From NCBI GenBank assembly GCA_034104345.1, contig JAXEDY010000030.1:45836-109835 (forward strand): a DNA stretch of 64,000 bases. Direction: 5' to 3'. The notes beneath the pieces were generated by a model. It was not told where the DNA came from and did no database searches. It was given only the letters and a program-made list of their open reading frames with translations. This DNA comes from HGM11416 sp034104345. Lineage in GTDB: Bacteria; Bacillota; Clostridia; Christensenellales; Borkfalkiaceae. This document shows, one piece after another, positions 24,562 through 32,352 of this stretch. The translations under genes were made by a program, and so were the position numbers. Positions within the stretch are counted from its first letter, which is position 1; every line of letters begins with the position of its first letter.

Positions 24562-26940
24562 ATGAACAATAAAGGACTTACTTCGGCCGAAGCTTTAAAC
24601 CAAGAAAAGCAAGGCAACGTGAACGTGTTTAAAAAATCGTCGAGCAAAAGTTATCTGTCGATTTTGATAAGCAACGTTTTCACGTATTTCAACGCGATTT
24701 TCGCATTTATCGCCATACTTTTAATAAGCGTCGGCGAATATAAAAACCTTTCGTTTTTACCCGTGATCGTTGCAAACATGGTGATAGGCATATTTCAACA
24801 GTTACGCTCGAAAGCGGTGCTCGACAAACTTACCCTGCTTGACAAATCGAACTACACCGTCATCCGCGACGGAAAAGAAATCAAACTGCCGTCGGATAAA
24901 CTTGTTTTGGGCGACCTTATAAAACTCGAAGCCGGGCAACAAATCCCCGCCGACGCCATAGTCGAAAGCGGCGAAATTTTAGCGAACGAATCGCTTTTAA
25001 CCGGCGAATCCGACGAAATAGAAAAGCATGAAAAAAGCGAACTTTTGTCGGGCAGTTTCGTGGTTTCGGGTTCGTGCTTTGCAACGCTTACAAAAGTAGG
25101 CAAAAATTCATATTCGGCAAAACTTACGGCGCAGGCGAAAGAAATTAAAGACAAAAAGTCCGAAATGAATAAAGACATCGACCGCATTATAACATGCGCG
25201 GGAATAATTATAATTCCGCTTGGAATTTTGCTTTATTGCCAGTCGCGTTTCGGCCCCGACCACAACGACGTAGCCTTGTCGATAAGCAACATGGCAGGCG
25301 CGATTATCGGAATGATTCCCGAAGGACTTCACCTTTTGACCACCCTTGCCCTTGCGTTAAGCGCGATAAGACTTGCGCAAAATCACGTTTTGCTGCACGA
25401 CATGCGCTCCATCGAAACGCTTGCGCGCGCCGACGTTTTGTGCGTTGACAAAACCGGCACCATAACCTGCGAAAAAATGAGCGTTTCGGGCATAGTTTTC
25501 CCCGAAAGCGAGTTTTCTTCGGAAGACGAGAAACAAACTTCGCTTGCTCTTTTAAAAGCCTACGTTCAGGCGATAACCGACGAAAACGCCACCATGGAGG
25601 CGATAAAAGAATATTTTGTGAGCGGCGGCAAGTTTTATTCGACTAAATTGCCCGACAAAAACGACGCAAAATTGGGCGATACCGTTAATTCGTTTAAGCC
25701 GACAAAAATCGAAAACTTCAATTCGAAAACAAAACATTCGGCTATAACTACCGAAAGCGCGGTTTACAAACTCGGCGCGCCCGAATTTATTTTATCCGAA
25801 AAACTTCTTGAAAAGCACAAAGACATAATTGCGGAACACGCCGAAAACGGCGAGCGCGTGCTGGCTTTTTGCAAAATCGAAAACTACGAAATAACTTCGT
25901 GCTTTTTTGTGTGCTTAAACAACGAGGTGCGCGAAAACGCGCGCGATATATTCGCCTATTTTGACCGACAGGGCGTTGAAATTAAGGTGATTTCGGGCGA
26001 TAACCCGCTTACCGTTTCGAAGGTGGCGCAAAAAGCGGGAATTAAAAACGCCGACAAATACGTTGACGCTTCTACCCTTTTAACCGACGAAGATATTGCA
26101 AACGCCGTAAAAACCTTCGCGGTTTTCGGCAGAGTTAAGCCCGAACAGAAAAAACAGATAGTTCTTGCGTTAAAAGCCCAAGGTCTTAAAGTCGCAATGA
26201 CGGGCGACGGCGTAAACGACATTCTCGCCATGAAAGAAGCCGACTGCTCTATTTCGATGGGTTCGGGAAGCGACGCCGCAAGAGAAGCTTCGCAAGTGGT
26301 TTTAATGGATTCGGACTTTTCGCACATGAAAAACATCGTTTCCGAAGGTCGGCGCGACATAAACAACATCACCCGCACCGCCACGCTGTTTTTATACAAA
26401 AACATTTTTTCGGTGCTGCTTGCGGTATTTTCGCTTATCGTGTTCGCACCATACCCATTAGAACCCGTAAAAATTTCGTTCGTATCGCTGTTTAACGTAG
26501 GCTTGCCCGCTTTTTTACTCACGCTCGAACCCAACGAGAAAAAGCAAAAAGGCAAGTTTATAACCGAAACGCTTATAAGGGCTTTTCCCGCGGCGCTCGG
26601 CGCGTTTTTGGCGCGCATACTTTTAATGGCGTTCGGCGAAAAAATCGGCATTCCGCATAACGAATTAAGCACCCTTACTTTATATCTGCTTGCAACGGCG
26701 GGATATCTGCTTTTATTTCAGGCGATGCGCCCCGTTACCGTTTACCGCATAATCGTAGTCGTGATATGCGTGGGCGGATTTGTTGCCACAGCGCTTATTT
26801 TAGCCGATTTCGTAGAACTTGCGCACCTTGGCAAAAACGCGCTTATCGCATGGCTTGTTTTAGCGGTTTTCGAAGCGATTATCACCTATTCGGCGCCGTT
26901 TATACGAAACCTTATAAAAAACAAAAATAAACGAAAATAG
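24562..26940 (+). CDS. Cation-transporting P-type ATPase (CtpE-like)
   Basis: A 792-residue P-type ATPase with all core elements: actuator TGES (LLTGESDE near residue 147), TM4 motif IIGMIPEGLHLLTTLAL, phosphorylation site VDKTGTIT (Asp about 296), NPLTV/KAGI region and hinge MTGDGVNDILAMKEADCSIS near residue 546, then six C-terminal membrane spans. The PEGL motif in TM4, in place of PEGLP or CPC, resembles CtpE-type putative calcium transporters rather than heavy-metal or magnesium pumps. The ion is thus uncertain. No Shine-Dalgarno sequence is evident before the ATG. It is one of few host-like genes on the plus strand, transcribed alone with a HAD fragment behind it. Confidence 0.9.
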   Translation: MNNKGLTSAEALNQEKQGNVNVFKKSSSKSYLSILISNVFTYFNAIFAFIAILLISVGEYKNLSFLPVIVANMVIGIFQQLRSKAVLDKLTLLDKSNYTVIRDGKEIKLPSDKLVLGDLIKLEAGQQIPADAIVESGEILANESLLTGESDEIEKHEKSELLSGSFVVSGSCFATLTKVGKNSYSAKLTAQAKEIKDKKSEMNKDIDRIITCAGIIIIPLGILLYCQSRFGPDHNDVALSISNMAGAIIGMIPEGLHLLTTLALALSAIRLAQNHVLLHDMRSIETLARADVLCVDKTGTITCEKMSVSGIVFPESEFSSEDEKQTSLALLKAYVQAITDENATMEAIKEYFVSGGKFYSTKLPDKNDAKLGDTVNSFKPTKIENFNSKTKHSAITTESAVYKLGAPEFILSEKLLEKHKDIIAEHAENGERVLAFCKIENYEITSCFFVCLNNEVRENARDIFAYFDRQGVEIKVISGDNPLTVSKVAQKAGIKNADKYVDASTLLTDEDIANAVKTFAVFGRVKPEQKKQIVLALKAQGLKVAMTGDGVNDILAMKEADCSISMGSGSDAAREASQVVLMDSDFSHMKNIVSEGRRDINNITRTATLFLYKNIFSVLLAVFSLIVFAPYPLEPVKISFVSLFNVGLPAFLLTLEPNEKKQKGKFITETLIRAFPAALGAFLARILLMAFGEKIGIPHNELSTLTLYLLATAGYLLLFQAMRPVTVYRIIVVVICVGGFVATALILADFVELAHLGKNALIAWLVLAVFEAIITYSAPFIRNLIKNKNKRK

Positions 26941-26951
26941 GGACCTGAAAA

Positions 26952-27026
26952 ATGATTAAGGCAATATTATTCGATCTCGACGGAACGCTTTTGCCGATGG
27001 ACGAAGAAGAATTTACCAAAGGCTAA
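26952..27026 (+). pseudogene. HAD-hydrolase N-terminal fragment
   Basis: Eleven bases after the ATPase stop, GGACCTGAAAA leads to an ATG that opens MIKAILFDLDGTLLPMDEEE, the exact start of a HAD phosphatase (DxDGT motif), but a stop follows after 24 codons (ending FTKG). The remaining roughly 200 residues of such a protein are absent downstream, so this is a deletion remnant of a gene once co-transcribed with the ATPase. Confidence 0.8.
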
Positions 27027-27054
27027 CAAATCATACAAAACTTTCTTAATTATA

Positions 27055-27082
27055 GCGGCTGTAAAACAGCCGTTTATTTTAT
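27055..27082 (+). terminator. Terminator behind the ATPase/HAD fragment
   Basis: CGGCTGT and ACAGCCG arms with an AAA loop and a T-rich tail, 30 bases after the HAD fragment stop. Confidence 0.8.
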
Positions 27083-27492
27083 AAAAAAAAAGAAAGACCG
27101 CAAATTCTTGTTACGATCTTTCGCTCTGCCGTAAAGCAGAGCGAAAAATCGTTCTGCTTTTTAAAAGCGGAAACGTCCGCTTTCCGGATTTCACTAAAAC
27201 GTTATCACGTTGCGCAAAAAAGGCAACCGCTTGCCTTAAAAGCGTTATAAACGCGCCCCGTTTGTTTTAATAAATTCACGAATTTTCATAGCCTTATGAA
27301 CACCGTTATTTTTTCGCTTAATCCGAGATTGTTGCGTTTATTTGCGATCGTCCGTATCGATCCGTTTTTCGTTTTTTAACAAACAACGTATGCTTATTAA
27401 AAACAAAAAGTTTTCGGCAAAGATATTTAATCAACGACCGCACGCAACCGTAAAAAGCGAAATGTATCCACGTTCCGTTTTTCACTTAAATT

Positions 27493-27543
27493 AAAAGCGA
27501 ACGCTTCGTTGTATTACTATTATCCGCAGCGTTCGTTTTTATA
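27493..27543 (+). terminator. Terminator-like hairpin in the gene desert
   Basis: GCGAACGCT pairs with AGCGTTCG over a 30-base loop and is followed by TTTTTAT on the plus strand. No plus-strand gene lies just upstream. Confidence 0.5.
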
Positions 27544-27644
27544 TGCATTTAAATATTAAATTTTTTATTTTTTTTGTTTTCGAATTTATTCCGGCAAAAA
27601 CGCCGCAATTTTTGCGTTAAATTAAGCGAGCAAAACGTGCGAAA

Positions 27645-27684
27645 GTGCCGTTAACGGGCTTATAGACCCGTTTTTTTATTTTTT
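27645..27684 (+). repeat. Dispersed terminator-like repeat, copy 3
   Basis: Contains GCCGTTAACGGGCTTATAG (27647-27665), shared exactly with 4628-4646 and 28851-28869. CGGG and CCCG form a hairpin followed by TTTTTTTATTTTTT on the plus strand. It lies about 40 bases beyond the 3' end of the minus-strand membrane protein gene. Confidence 0.75.
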
Positions 27685-27720
27685 AGCCCGCAAAAACCGA
27701 CGGTTAAAGAACGCACGAAA

Positions 27721-28662
27721 CTACATAAGTTTTAAATAATCCGAATCCTGTCCTTCTTTTTCGGCGCCTGCCACGTTGGTATAATCGACGTAGAACTTTT
27801 TATCATTGGTACAATAATAATCGACGAGATTAAGCGAAACGACCGCAAGCGCGCTAAACGGAAGAGAAACGATAAGCCCCACCAAAAACGTAAAAAGCGC
27901 GATTGATGCGTTTATATAATAAAGAAGCATTAACATAAACGCATAGTTACCCGTAAGCGACATAAACGATTTTCCGCTCGGAAGCGAGCGTTTGAACGCC
28001 TTAAAGAAATTTACGTTTTCGTTTATCATAACGGGCAGAAGTTTTGATACGAGCGCGTTGCGCGTTGCAAGACCGAAAACAAGAAGCAATATCCCCAAAA
28101 GTATTGCAAGCACCGAGATATATTGAATTAAATACACCGCAATGGTTATCGAAACGAAGAACACAAGCGCCCCGCTTATTAAAAAGAACAGCGAAATAAG
28201 CGAGCCGTATTGAAACGCTTTGCCTATCGAAACGAAAAACGTGGGCAAAAAACCGAAATGCGTATACGACGACATGTGCCCGTTAAAAATCTTTCCGAAA
28301 GCATAATCGCCGGCGGCAAGAAGCATGTGCCAGACGTAAAGCACGATAACGCCGCCCGCGGCAGCCCACTTTATGCCCCACATGTGATCTTTAACCATCG
28401 ATAAAAACGCTGCAAAGGTCGCGGGCAATGCATCGGTAGCGGCTTTTACTCCCGTGCCTTGAAAAAATCCGGTAAAAATATCCCTTAAGTTTTCAAGCAG
28501 TTTATAATATTCTTCCGCCGAAAACACGGGGGCAAGCCCCGGGCGAATACCGAAATAAGCGATTAAAACCGCAATCGCCGTGCAAACCGAGCGATAAAGC
28601 GTTGCTCTGTATAAATAGTTTACATTCGAAAACAAAATTCGAAAAGCGTTTTTTATGCGCAT
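27721..28662 (-). CDS. Uncharacterised polytopic membrane protein
   Basis: A 313-residue protein I do not assign to a family. The N-terminus is basic (MRIKNAFRILFSNVNYLYRA), followed by about six hydrophobic segments: near residues 28-46 (VCTAIAVLIAYFG), 100-118 (WAAAGGVIVLYVWHMLLAAG), 150-175, 176-200 (ISVLAILLGILLLVFGLA), 230-250 and 255-280 (FLVGLIVSLPFSALAVVSL). The hydrophilic tail ends SDYLKLM. The layout resembles membrane proteins annotated as DUF975- or YciC-like, without clear motif support. A perfect-consensus promoter lies upstream. The neighbours murC and the gene desert do not reveal a role. Confidence 0.75.
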   Translation of the reverse strand: MRIKNAFRILFSNVNYLYRATLYRSVCTAIAVLIAYFGIRPGLAPVFSAEEYYKLLENLRDIFTGFFQGTGVKAATDALPATFAAFLSMVKDHMWGIKWAAAGGVIVLYVWHMLLAAGDYAFGKIFNGHMSSYTHFGFLPTFFVSIGKAFQYGSLISLFFLISGALVFFVSITIAVYLIQYISVLAILLGILLLVFGLATRNALVSKLLPVMINENVNFFKAFKRSLPSGKSFMSLTGNYAFMLMLLYYINASIALFTFLVGLIVSLPFSALAVVSLNLVDYYCTNDKKFYVDYTNVAGAEKEGQDSDYLKLM

Positions 28663-28749
28663 AAAACTCTCCGCTTTTTATCTGCGCGCCGTAAAAATAT
28701 TAAAAAATTATCCGCATTTATAAGCGCGCGCCGTTTTTCCTTGTTAACA

Positions 28750-28778
28750 ATTATACTTTAACAAGCAAAAGTTGTCAA
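28750..28778 (-). promoter_or_regulatory. Consensus sigma-A promoter for the membrane protein gene
   Basis: TTGACA (28778-28773) and TATAAT (28755-28750), 17 bases apart on the minus strand: both hexamers match the consensus exactly, predicting strong expression of the downstream gene. Confidence 0.85.
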
Positions 28779-28848
28779 ACGATTAAGCACGTTTTTAATT
28801 TTACCGGATTTTTTTAGCCGAGTTTTTTTAGTATATTATTTACCGAAA

Positions 28849-28888
28849 GTGCCGTTAACGGGCTTATAGGCTCGCTTTTTTATTTTTT
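28849..28888 (+). repeat. Dispersed terminator-like repeat, copy 4, overlapping the murC stop
   Basis: Contains the same 19 bases as copy 3 and the same following T tract (TTTTTTATTTTTT), with the arm changed to GGCTCG. The murC stop codon and last codons (KKASL) lie inside it on the opposite strand. Confidence 0.75.
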
Positions 28889-30309
28889 CGCAAAAATTCT
28901 TTGGCTTTAAAATAAACGTCGCCCGCACCTAAAAAAGCAACCAAATCACCTTTTTCCGCCGATAAAAACGCGGCTTTTACGGCGTTGCAACAATTCGCAG
29001 TAAACTCGGCGTTGTCAATATTTTCGGCAAGCCGTTTTCCCGAACCCGAAAAATCGTAGGCCTCGCGCGCGGCGTACGTTTCGCAGATTATAATACGCGC
29101 CCTTTTAGTTTTTAATGCGGATAAAAAGCGTTTAAATAAATTTTTAGTGCGCGAATACGTATGCGGCTGAAAAACTATTATAACGTTTTTCGCATCGCTT
29201 TTTTCAAGCGCGGCAACCGTTTCTTTAATTTGTTTGGGGTGATGGCAATAATCGGCAAAAACCGCGGCTCCGTTATATTCGCCCAAAAATTCTTCGCGGC
29301 GATAAGCTCCGGTATATTCTATAAGCCCCTTGTAAATATCCCCTGCCGAAACGCCGTAAAGCCGCGCACAGGCAATAACGGCAAGCGCGTTTGAAACGTT
29401 ATGTTTAAAAACGCCGTTTATTTTAAACCGCCCGATAAGCGCTCCTTTTTCGAATGCGTTAAACGCGATTTTAGCACCCGTTTTTCGTATATTTGCGGCG
29501 TAATAATCGCATGTTTTATCTTTTACCGAAAACGAAACGCCGGTTTTGTCGCCGCATTTTTCGTTTTTATTTTCGCGCTCGTTTTCCACACGATTTCCTT
29601 TGCCGAAAAAGCGCGCGCGTAAAGTTTTATCGTCGGCGTTATAAACGAATTTTTTGCCGCGCAACGCAAAATTTAAAAATTCGTCAGCCAATGCGGAAAA
29701 ACTTCCGTAACTTTCAAGGTGATCGTCGTCGACGTTCAAAACTATGGAAAAAGTGGGCGAAAACAGCGCGATATTCCTTTTATATTCGCAAATTTCGCTT
29801 ATAATGCACTCGTCGTTTCCGCTTTCCGAACCGAAATAAAAATTATCAAAAACTTTATCCGCGCCGCCGATATGCGCGTCGAAACGCTTGTTTGCGCACC
29901 TTAAAACATGGCAAAGCATAAGCGTTGTCGTCGTTTTGCCGTGCGTGCCGCTTACTCCGAACGAAAATTTATAATTTTTTATTATTTCGGCAAGAAGTTC
30001 CGCACGCGACATAACCGCTTTCCCGCTTTTTTTAGCGTAATCGAGCATAAAATCGCTTTCGGATATAGCCGAACTGTAAACTACCGCGTCGCACTTTTTA
30101 AGCCCGTCGTAAATTTTTAGGTTATCGCCCGAGTCTACGTTTATACCTGTTTTTTCGAGTTTTAAAACGCAGTCGTTTTTTTCTTTATCGAAACCCGCCA
30201 CCGAAAACCCGCGATTTTTAAGATAAACGGCAAGTGCCGACATACTTATTCCCCCCGCGCCCAAAAAATAAACTTTATAATCCTTTTTAAGATTTTTGTA
30301 ATTTTCCAT
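28864..30309 (-). CDS. murC: UDP-N-acetylmuramate--L-alanine ligase
   Basis: A 481-residue Mur ligase of normal length. The N-terminal Rossmann domain reads VYFLGAGGISMSALAVYLK, with VVYSSAI after it; the central ATPase has FGVSGTHGKTTTTLMLCHVL (P-loop) and LNVDDDHLESYGS; the C-terminal domain has GAYRREEFLGEYNGAAVFADYC broken by normal family spacing, DYCHHPKQIKETV, IIVFQPHTYSRTKNLF and FLGAGDVY. It adds L-alanine to UDP-MurNAc in the cytoplasm, the first peptide step of peptidoglycan synthesis. The last residues are encoded within a dispersed repeat, so its C-terminus may have been reshaped by that insertion. Confidence 0.95.
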   Translation of the reverse strand: MENYKNLKKDYKVYFLGAGGISMSALAVYLKNRGFSVAGFDKEKNDCVLKLEKTGINVDSGDNLKIYDGLKKCDAVVYSSAISESDFMLDYAKKSGKAVMSRAELLAEIIKNYKFSFGVSGTHGKTTTTLMLCHVLRCANKRFDAHIGGADKVFDNFYFGSESGNDECIISEICEYKRNIALFSPTFSIVLNVDDDHLESYGSFSALADEFLNFALRGKKFVYNADDKTLRARFFGKGNRVENERENKNEKCGDKTGVSFSVKDKTCDYYAANIRKTGAKIAFNAFEKGALIGRFKINGVFKHNVSNALAVIACARLYGVSAGDIYKGLIEYTGAYRREEFLGEYNGAAVFADYCHHPKQIKETVAALEKSDAKNVIIVFQPHTYSRTKNLFKRFLSALKTKRARIIICETYAAREAYDFSGSGKRLAENIDNAEFTANCCNAVKAAFLSAEKGDLVAFLGAGDVYFKAKEFLRKNKKASL

Positions 30310-30490
30310 TCGGATTTTCTCACTCTATTATTCTATGTTGCGCGGTGAAATAACTTGTTGCCTGCAACGAAATAACTTGTTGAAAACGGTTGTTTTGCGC
30401 CCTTGCTTTAAAAAAAATCTTAAAAAACCATAAAAAATAACGCAAGAAACAAAAAATTTTCGGTTTAACGAAATTTTTTTTGAAAAACTA

Positions 30491-30519
30491 TTGAAATTTA
30501 TAAAATTTTATAGTATTAT
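30491..30519 (+). promoter_or_regulatory. Promoter for spoVG
   Basis: TTGAAA (30491-30496) and TATTAT (30514-30519), 17 bases apart, about 75 bases before the spoVG start. The leader contains a GGCG/CGCC hairpin near 30540. Confidence 0.75.
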
Positions 30520-30594
30520 ATTTGTAACAAGGCTCGTAGGCGCAGAAACGCCGACTGAAAGTAACGGGCAAAAAATAATGAAAGGCGGTAAAAT

Positions 30595-30867
30595 ATGAAC
30601 ATCACAGATTTAAGAGTGCGGCTGATTTCTAAGTCGGACGGAAAGTTGAAAGCGGTCGCTTCGATAACCATCGACAATGCGTTTGTCGTTCACGACATCA
30701 AGATAATCGAAGGCAACGACGGTTTATTCGTGGCAATGCCCTCACGCAAAACGGCAGACGGCGATTATAAAGACGTAGCCCATCCCATCAACACCGAAGT
30801 GCGCGAAGCTCTTATTAAAAAAGTGCTTGCCGCTTATAACGAAGAACTTTCGAAAGCGCAGCAATAA
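30595..30867 (+). CDS. spoVG: Regulator SpoVG (RNA/DNA-binding)
   Basis: A 90-residue protein matching SpoVG throughout: MNITDLRVRLISKSDGKLKA, then VASITIDNAFVVHDIKIIEG, GLFVAMPSRKTADGDYKD, and VAHPINTEVREALIKKVLAA. SpoVG is a small dimeric nucleic-acid-binding regulator that affects septation, sporulation, virulence or capsule genes in Bacillota. AAAGGCGG is the RBS. It has its own promoter and a strong terminator (30983-31026), and it is divergent from murC. Confidence 0.96.
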   Translation: MNITDLRVRLISKSDGKLKAVASITIDNAFVVHDIKIIEGNDGLFVAMPSRKTADGDYKDVAHPINTEVREALIKKVLAAYNEELSKAQQ

Positions 30868-30982
30868 TTTAAAAAAACAACAATTTTAAAGGATACTCGG
30901 CGCGGTTTTTTAAACGCAACGTAAAGGTTAAATTACATAAAAACAAAATAAAATCACACAAAAAAACAGCACCGCAAAAATG

Positions 30983-31026
30983 TGGCGTAGTGATAGGGAT
31001 TTATCACTACGCCATTTTTATTTTTA
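30983..31026 (+). terminator. Strong terminator after spoVG; left arm of island inverted repeat
   Basis: GTGGCGTAGTGATA pairs with TATCACTACGCCA, followed by TTTTTATTTTTA. The 5' arm plus AAAAAAACAGC upstream is repeated in inverted orientation at 33950-33992, on the other side of the foreign island. Confidence 0.9.
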
Positions 31027-31169
31027 CATAAACGGGTTTCCCGTTTGGTTTATCTAAAATAATCTAAACATATATTCGTATTGGTAATTCTATTTTACCA
31101 TAAGAATCTATAAAAGTCAATAGGCAAATGTCCAAGTTCTTAGAACCCGAATTTATTTTCAAAATTGTA

Positions 31170-31198
31170 TTGACTATTCGACGTACTTTGGCTATAAT
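31170..31198 (+). promoter_or_regulatory. Near-consensus promoter inside the DUF4268 pseudogene region
   Basis: TTGACT (31170-31175) and TATAAT (31193-31198) with a 17-base spacer. It lies before the recognisable DUF4268 codons and could drive the TPR/DUF4037 genes. Confidence 0.65.
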
Positions 31199-31211
31199 AG
31201 ATAATACAAAA

Positions 31212-31502
31212 ATATCCGCTTTAGATGAGTCGGAAGAATACTCCGCAATCGTTGGAACTCACTTTGAAACCCGCAAGAAGTATTGGCAGTTTGCGTTACC
31301 GGATATTTAGGCTGCGCACGCAGATACAGGATCCTTTAGCAATGTGACCGGATCCAAAGAAAACCGGTTGTCCGGATTCTTTGGCTTCGGAGGATGTAGC
31401 ATTTCTTGCGTTGCTAACTTTGATTGCGCGCGCATCGAAATGCATATTGGCACTAACGACAAAGCGTTGAACAAAAAACTGTTTGATGCGTTAAGAGGTT
31501 AA
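31212..31502 (+). pseudogene. DUF4268 domain gene remnant interrupted by a TAG codon
   Basis: The frame reads ESEEYSAIVGTHFETRKKYW, then QFALPDI, a TAG (31308-31310), then AAHADTGSFSNVTGSKENRL, FGFGGCSISCVANFDCARIE and IGTNDKALNKKLFDALRG to a TAA at 31500-31502. Both halves match one DUF4268 domain, found at the C-terminus of restriction-linked and unknown proteins. The TAG sits where the family usually has a residue such as Gln, so a single CAG to TAG change explains it. The N-terminal part of such a protein is missing. Base composition differs from the host genes. Confidence 0.75.
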
Positions 31503-31572
31503 TGAAAATATTTGCGGCGGAATATATCGCTGCTTATTTGCAATGAATAATACATAAAACGAGGTGAAAATC

Positions 31573-32352
31573 ATGGATACGGAAAGATGCTGCAGCTGCT
31601 CGAAAGAACAGCAGGATAGAATCCCGATTGTAAGGGTCATATCCAAGCTCGACGATTTGTTTTCGAGAAACGATTTAAGCGGCGCCGCAAGACTGCTTGA
31701 GTATTGGTCAGGCGAGGCAGATATGCTGGGCGACCGGCGGGGAAAGCTTGAAATATTAAGTGAGCAGATCGGTCTTTATCGCAGGACAAACGAGCGCGAC
31801 AAAGCCCTTGACGCCGTGGAGCTCGCGCTCAAAATCATTGAGTCGGAAGCTCTGCAAAACAATGTATCTACAGGCACCATATATGTAAATATCGCCACAA
31901 CGCTGAAGGCATTCGGCAAGGCGCCGGAGGGTATGCCGTACTATAAAAAGGCGGAGGAACTATATGAAAGTGCCGATGTGTCGTTTTTCCAAAAAGCGGC
32001 GCTTAACAACAATATGGCTTCGGCATATGCCGAAATGGGAGATGCGGAGGCTGCAGAAACCCACTATCTGAAGGCAATCGAGCTTCTCGCTGACGACAGC
32101 GAGTACTACGGAGAGATAGCGATAAGCTATGTAAATCTCGCCCATCTGTATGCGGATATGGCAAAGAGCAAGACAGACGTTGCATCTGCCATGGATAAAG
32201 CCTGGGATTATCTGAATCGTGACAGCATAAAAAAGGACGGCAACTACGCCTTTATTTGCAGTAAGTGCGCTCCGTCCTTCGCTTACTTCGGATTTGAGCA
32301 GAAGGCCTCCTTCCTGGAAGGAGAGGCAAAGAGGATATATGAAGGGGCTTGA
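31573..32352 (+). CDS. Tetratricopeptide repeat protein
   Basis: About 259 residues from the ATG at 31573, preceded by AGGTGA. A short Cys-containing start (CCSCSKEQ) is followed by TPR helices: LSGAARLLEYWSGEADMLGD, KLEILSEQIGLYRRTNERDK, ALDAVELALKIIE, TIYVNIATTLKAFGKAPEG, AALNNNMASAYAEMGDAEAA and YVNLAHLYADMAKSKTD. TPRs mediate protein contacts; no catalytic domain is visible. The gene overlaps the DUF4037 gene by 14 bases, a pair seen together in Clostridia to my knowledge, suggesting partners. Its composition (GCC, CTG, GAG codons) differs from the host style, in line with transfer. Confidence 0.85.
   Translation: MDTERCCSCSKEQQDRIPIVRVISKLDDLFSRNDLSGAARLLEYWSGEADMLGDRRGKLEILSEQIGLYRRTNERDKALDAVELALKIIESEALQNNVSTGTIYVNIATTLKAFGKAPEGMPYYKKAEELYESADVSFFQKAALNNNMASAYAEMGDAEAAETHYLKAIELLADDSEYYGEIAISYVNLAHLYADMAKSKTDVASAMDKAWDYLNRDSIKKDGNYAFICSKCAPSFAYFGFEQKASFLEGEAKRIYEGA

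Larger units (their letters stand above)
27027..27720. other. Hairpin-rich gene desert
   Basis: Nearly 700 bases without a convincing gene. It contains, in order: a terminator at 27055-27082 (CGGCTGT/ACAGCCG then TTTATTTT); two tight hairpins near 27118-27180 (TTCGCTCTGC/GCAGAGCGAA and AAAGCGGA/TCCGCTTT); an AT-rich middle; a terminator-like hairpin at 27493-27543 (CGAACGC/GCGTTCG followed by TTTTT); and a dispersed-repeat copy at 27645. A small RNA is possible, but I find no matching strong promoter. Confidence 0.55.

Noticed and set aside
31308..31310. Stop-codon reassignment (TAG read as amino acid)
   Set aside because: Other genes with TAG stops, such as the P-type ATPase and DUF4037 genes, end correctly at TAG, so the code is standard and the DUF4268 case is a local mutation.
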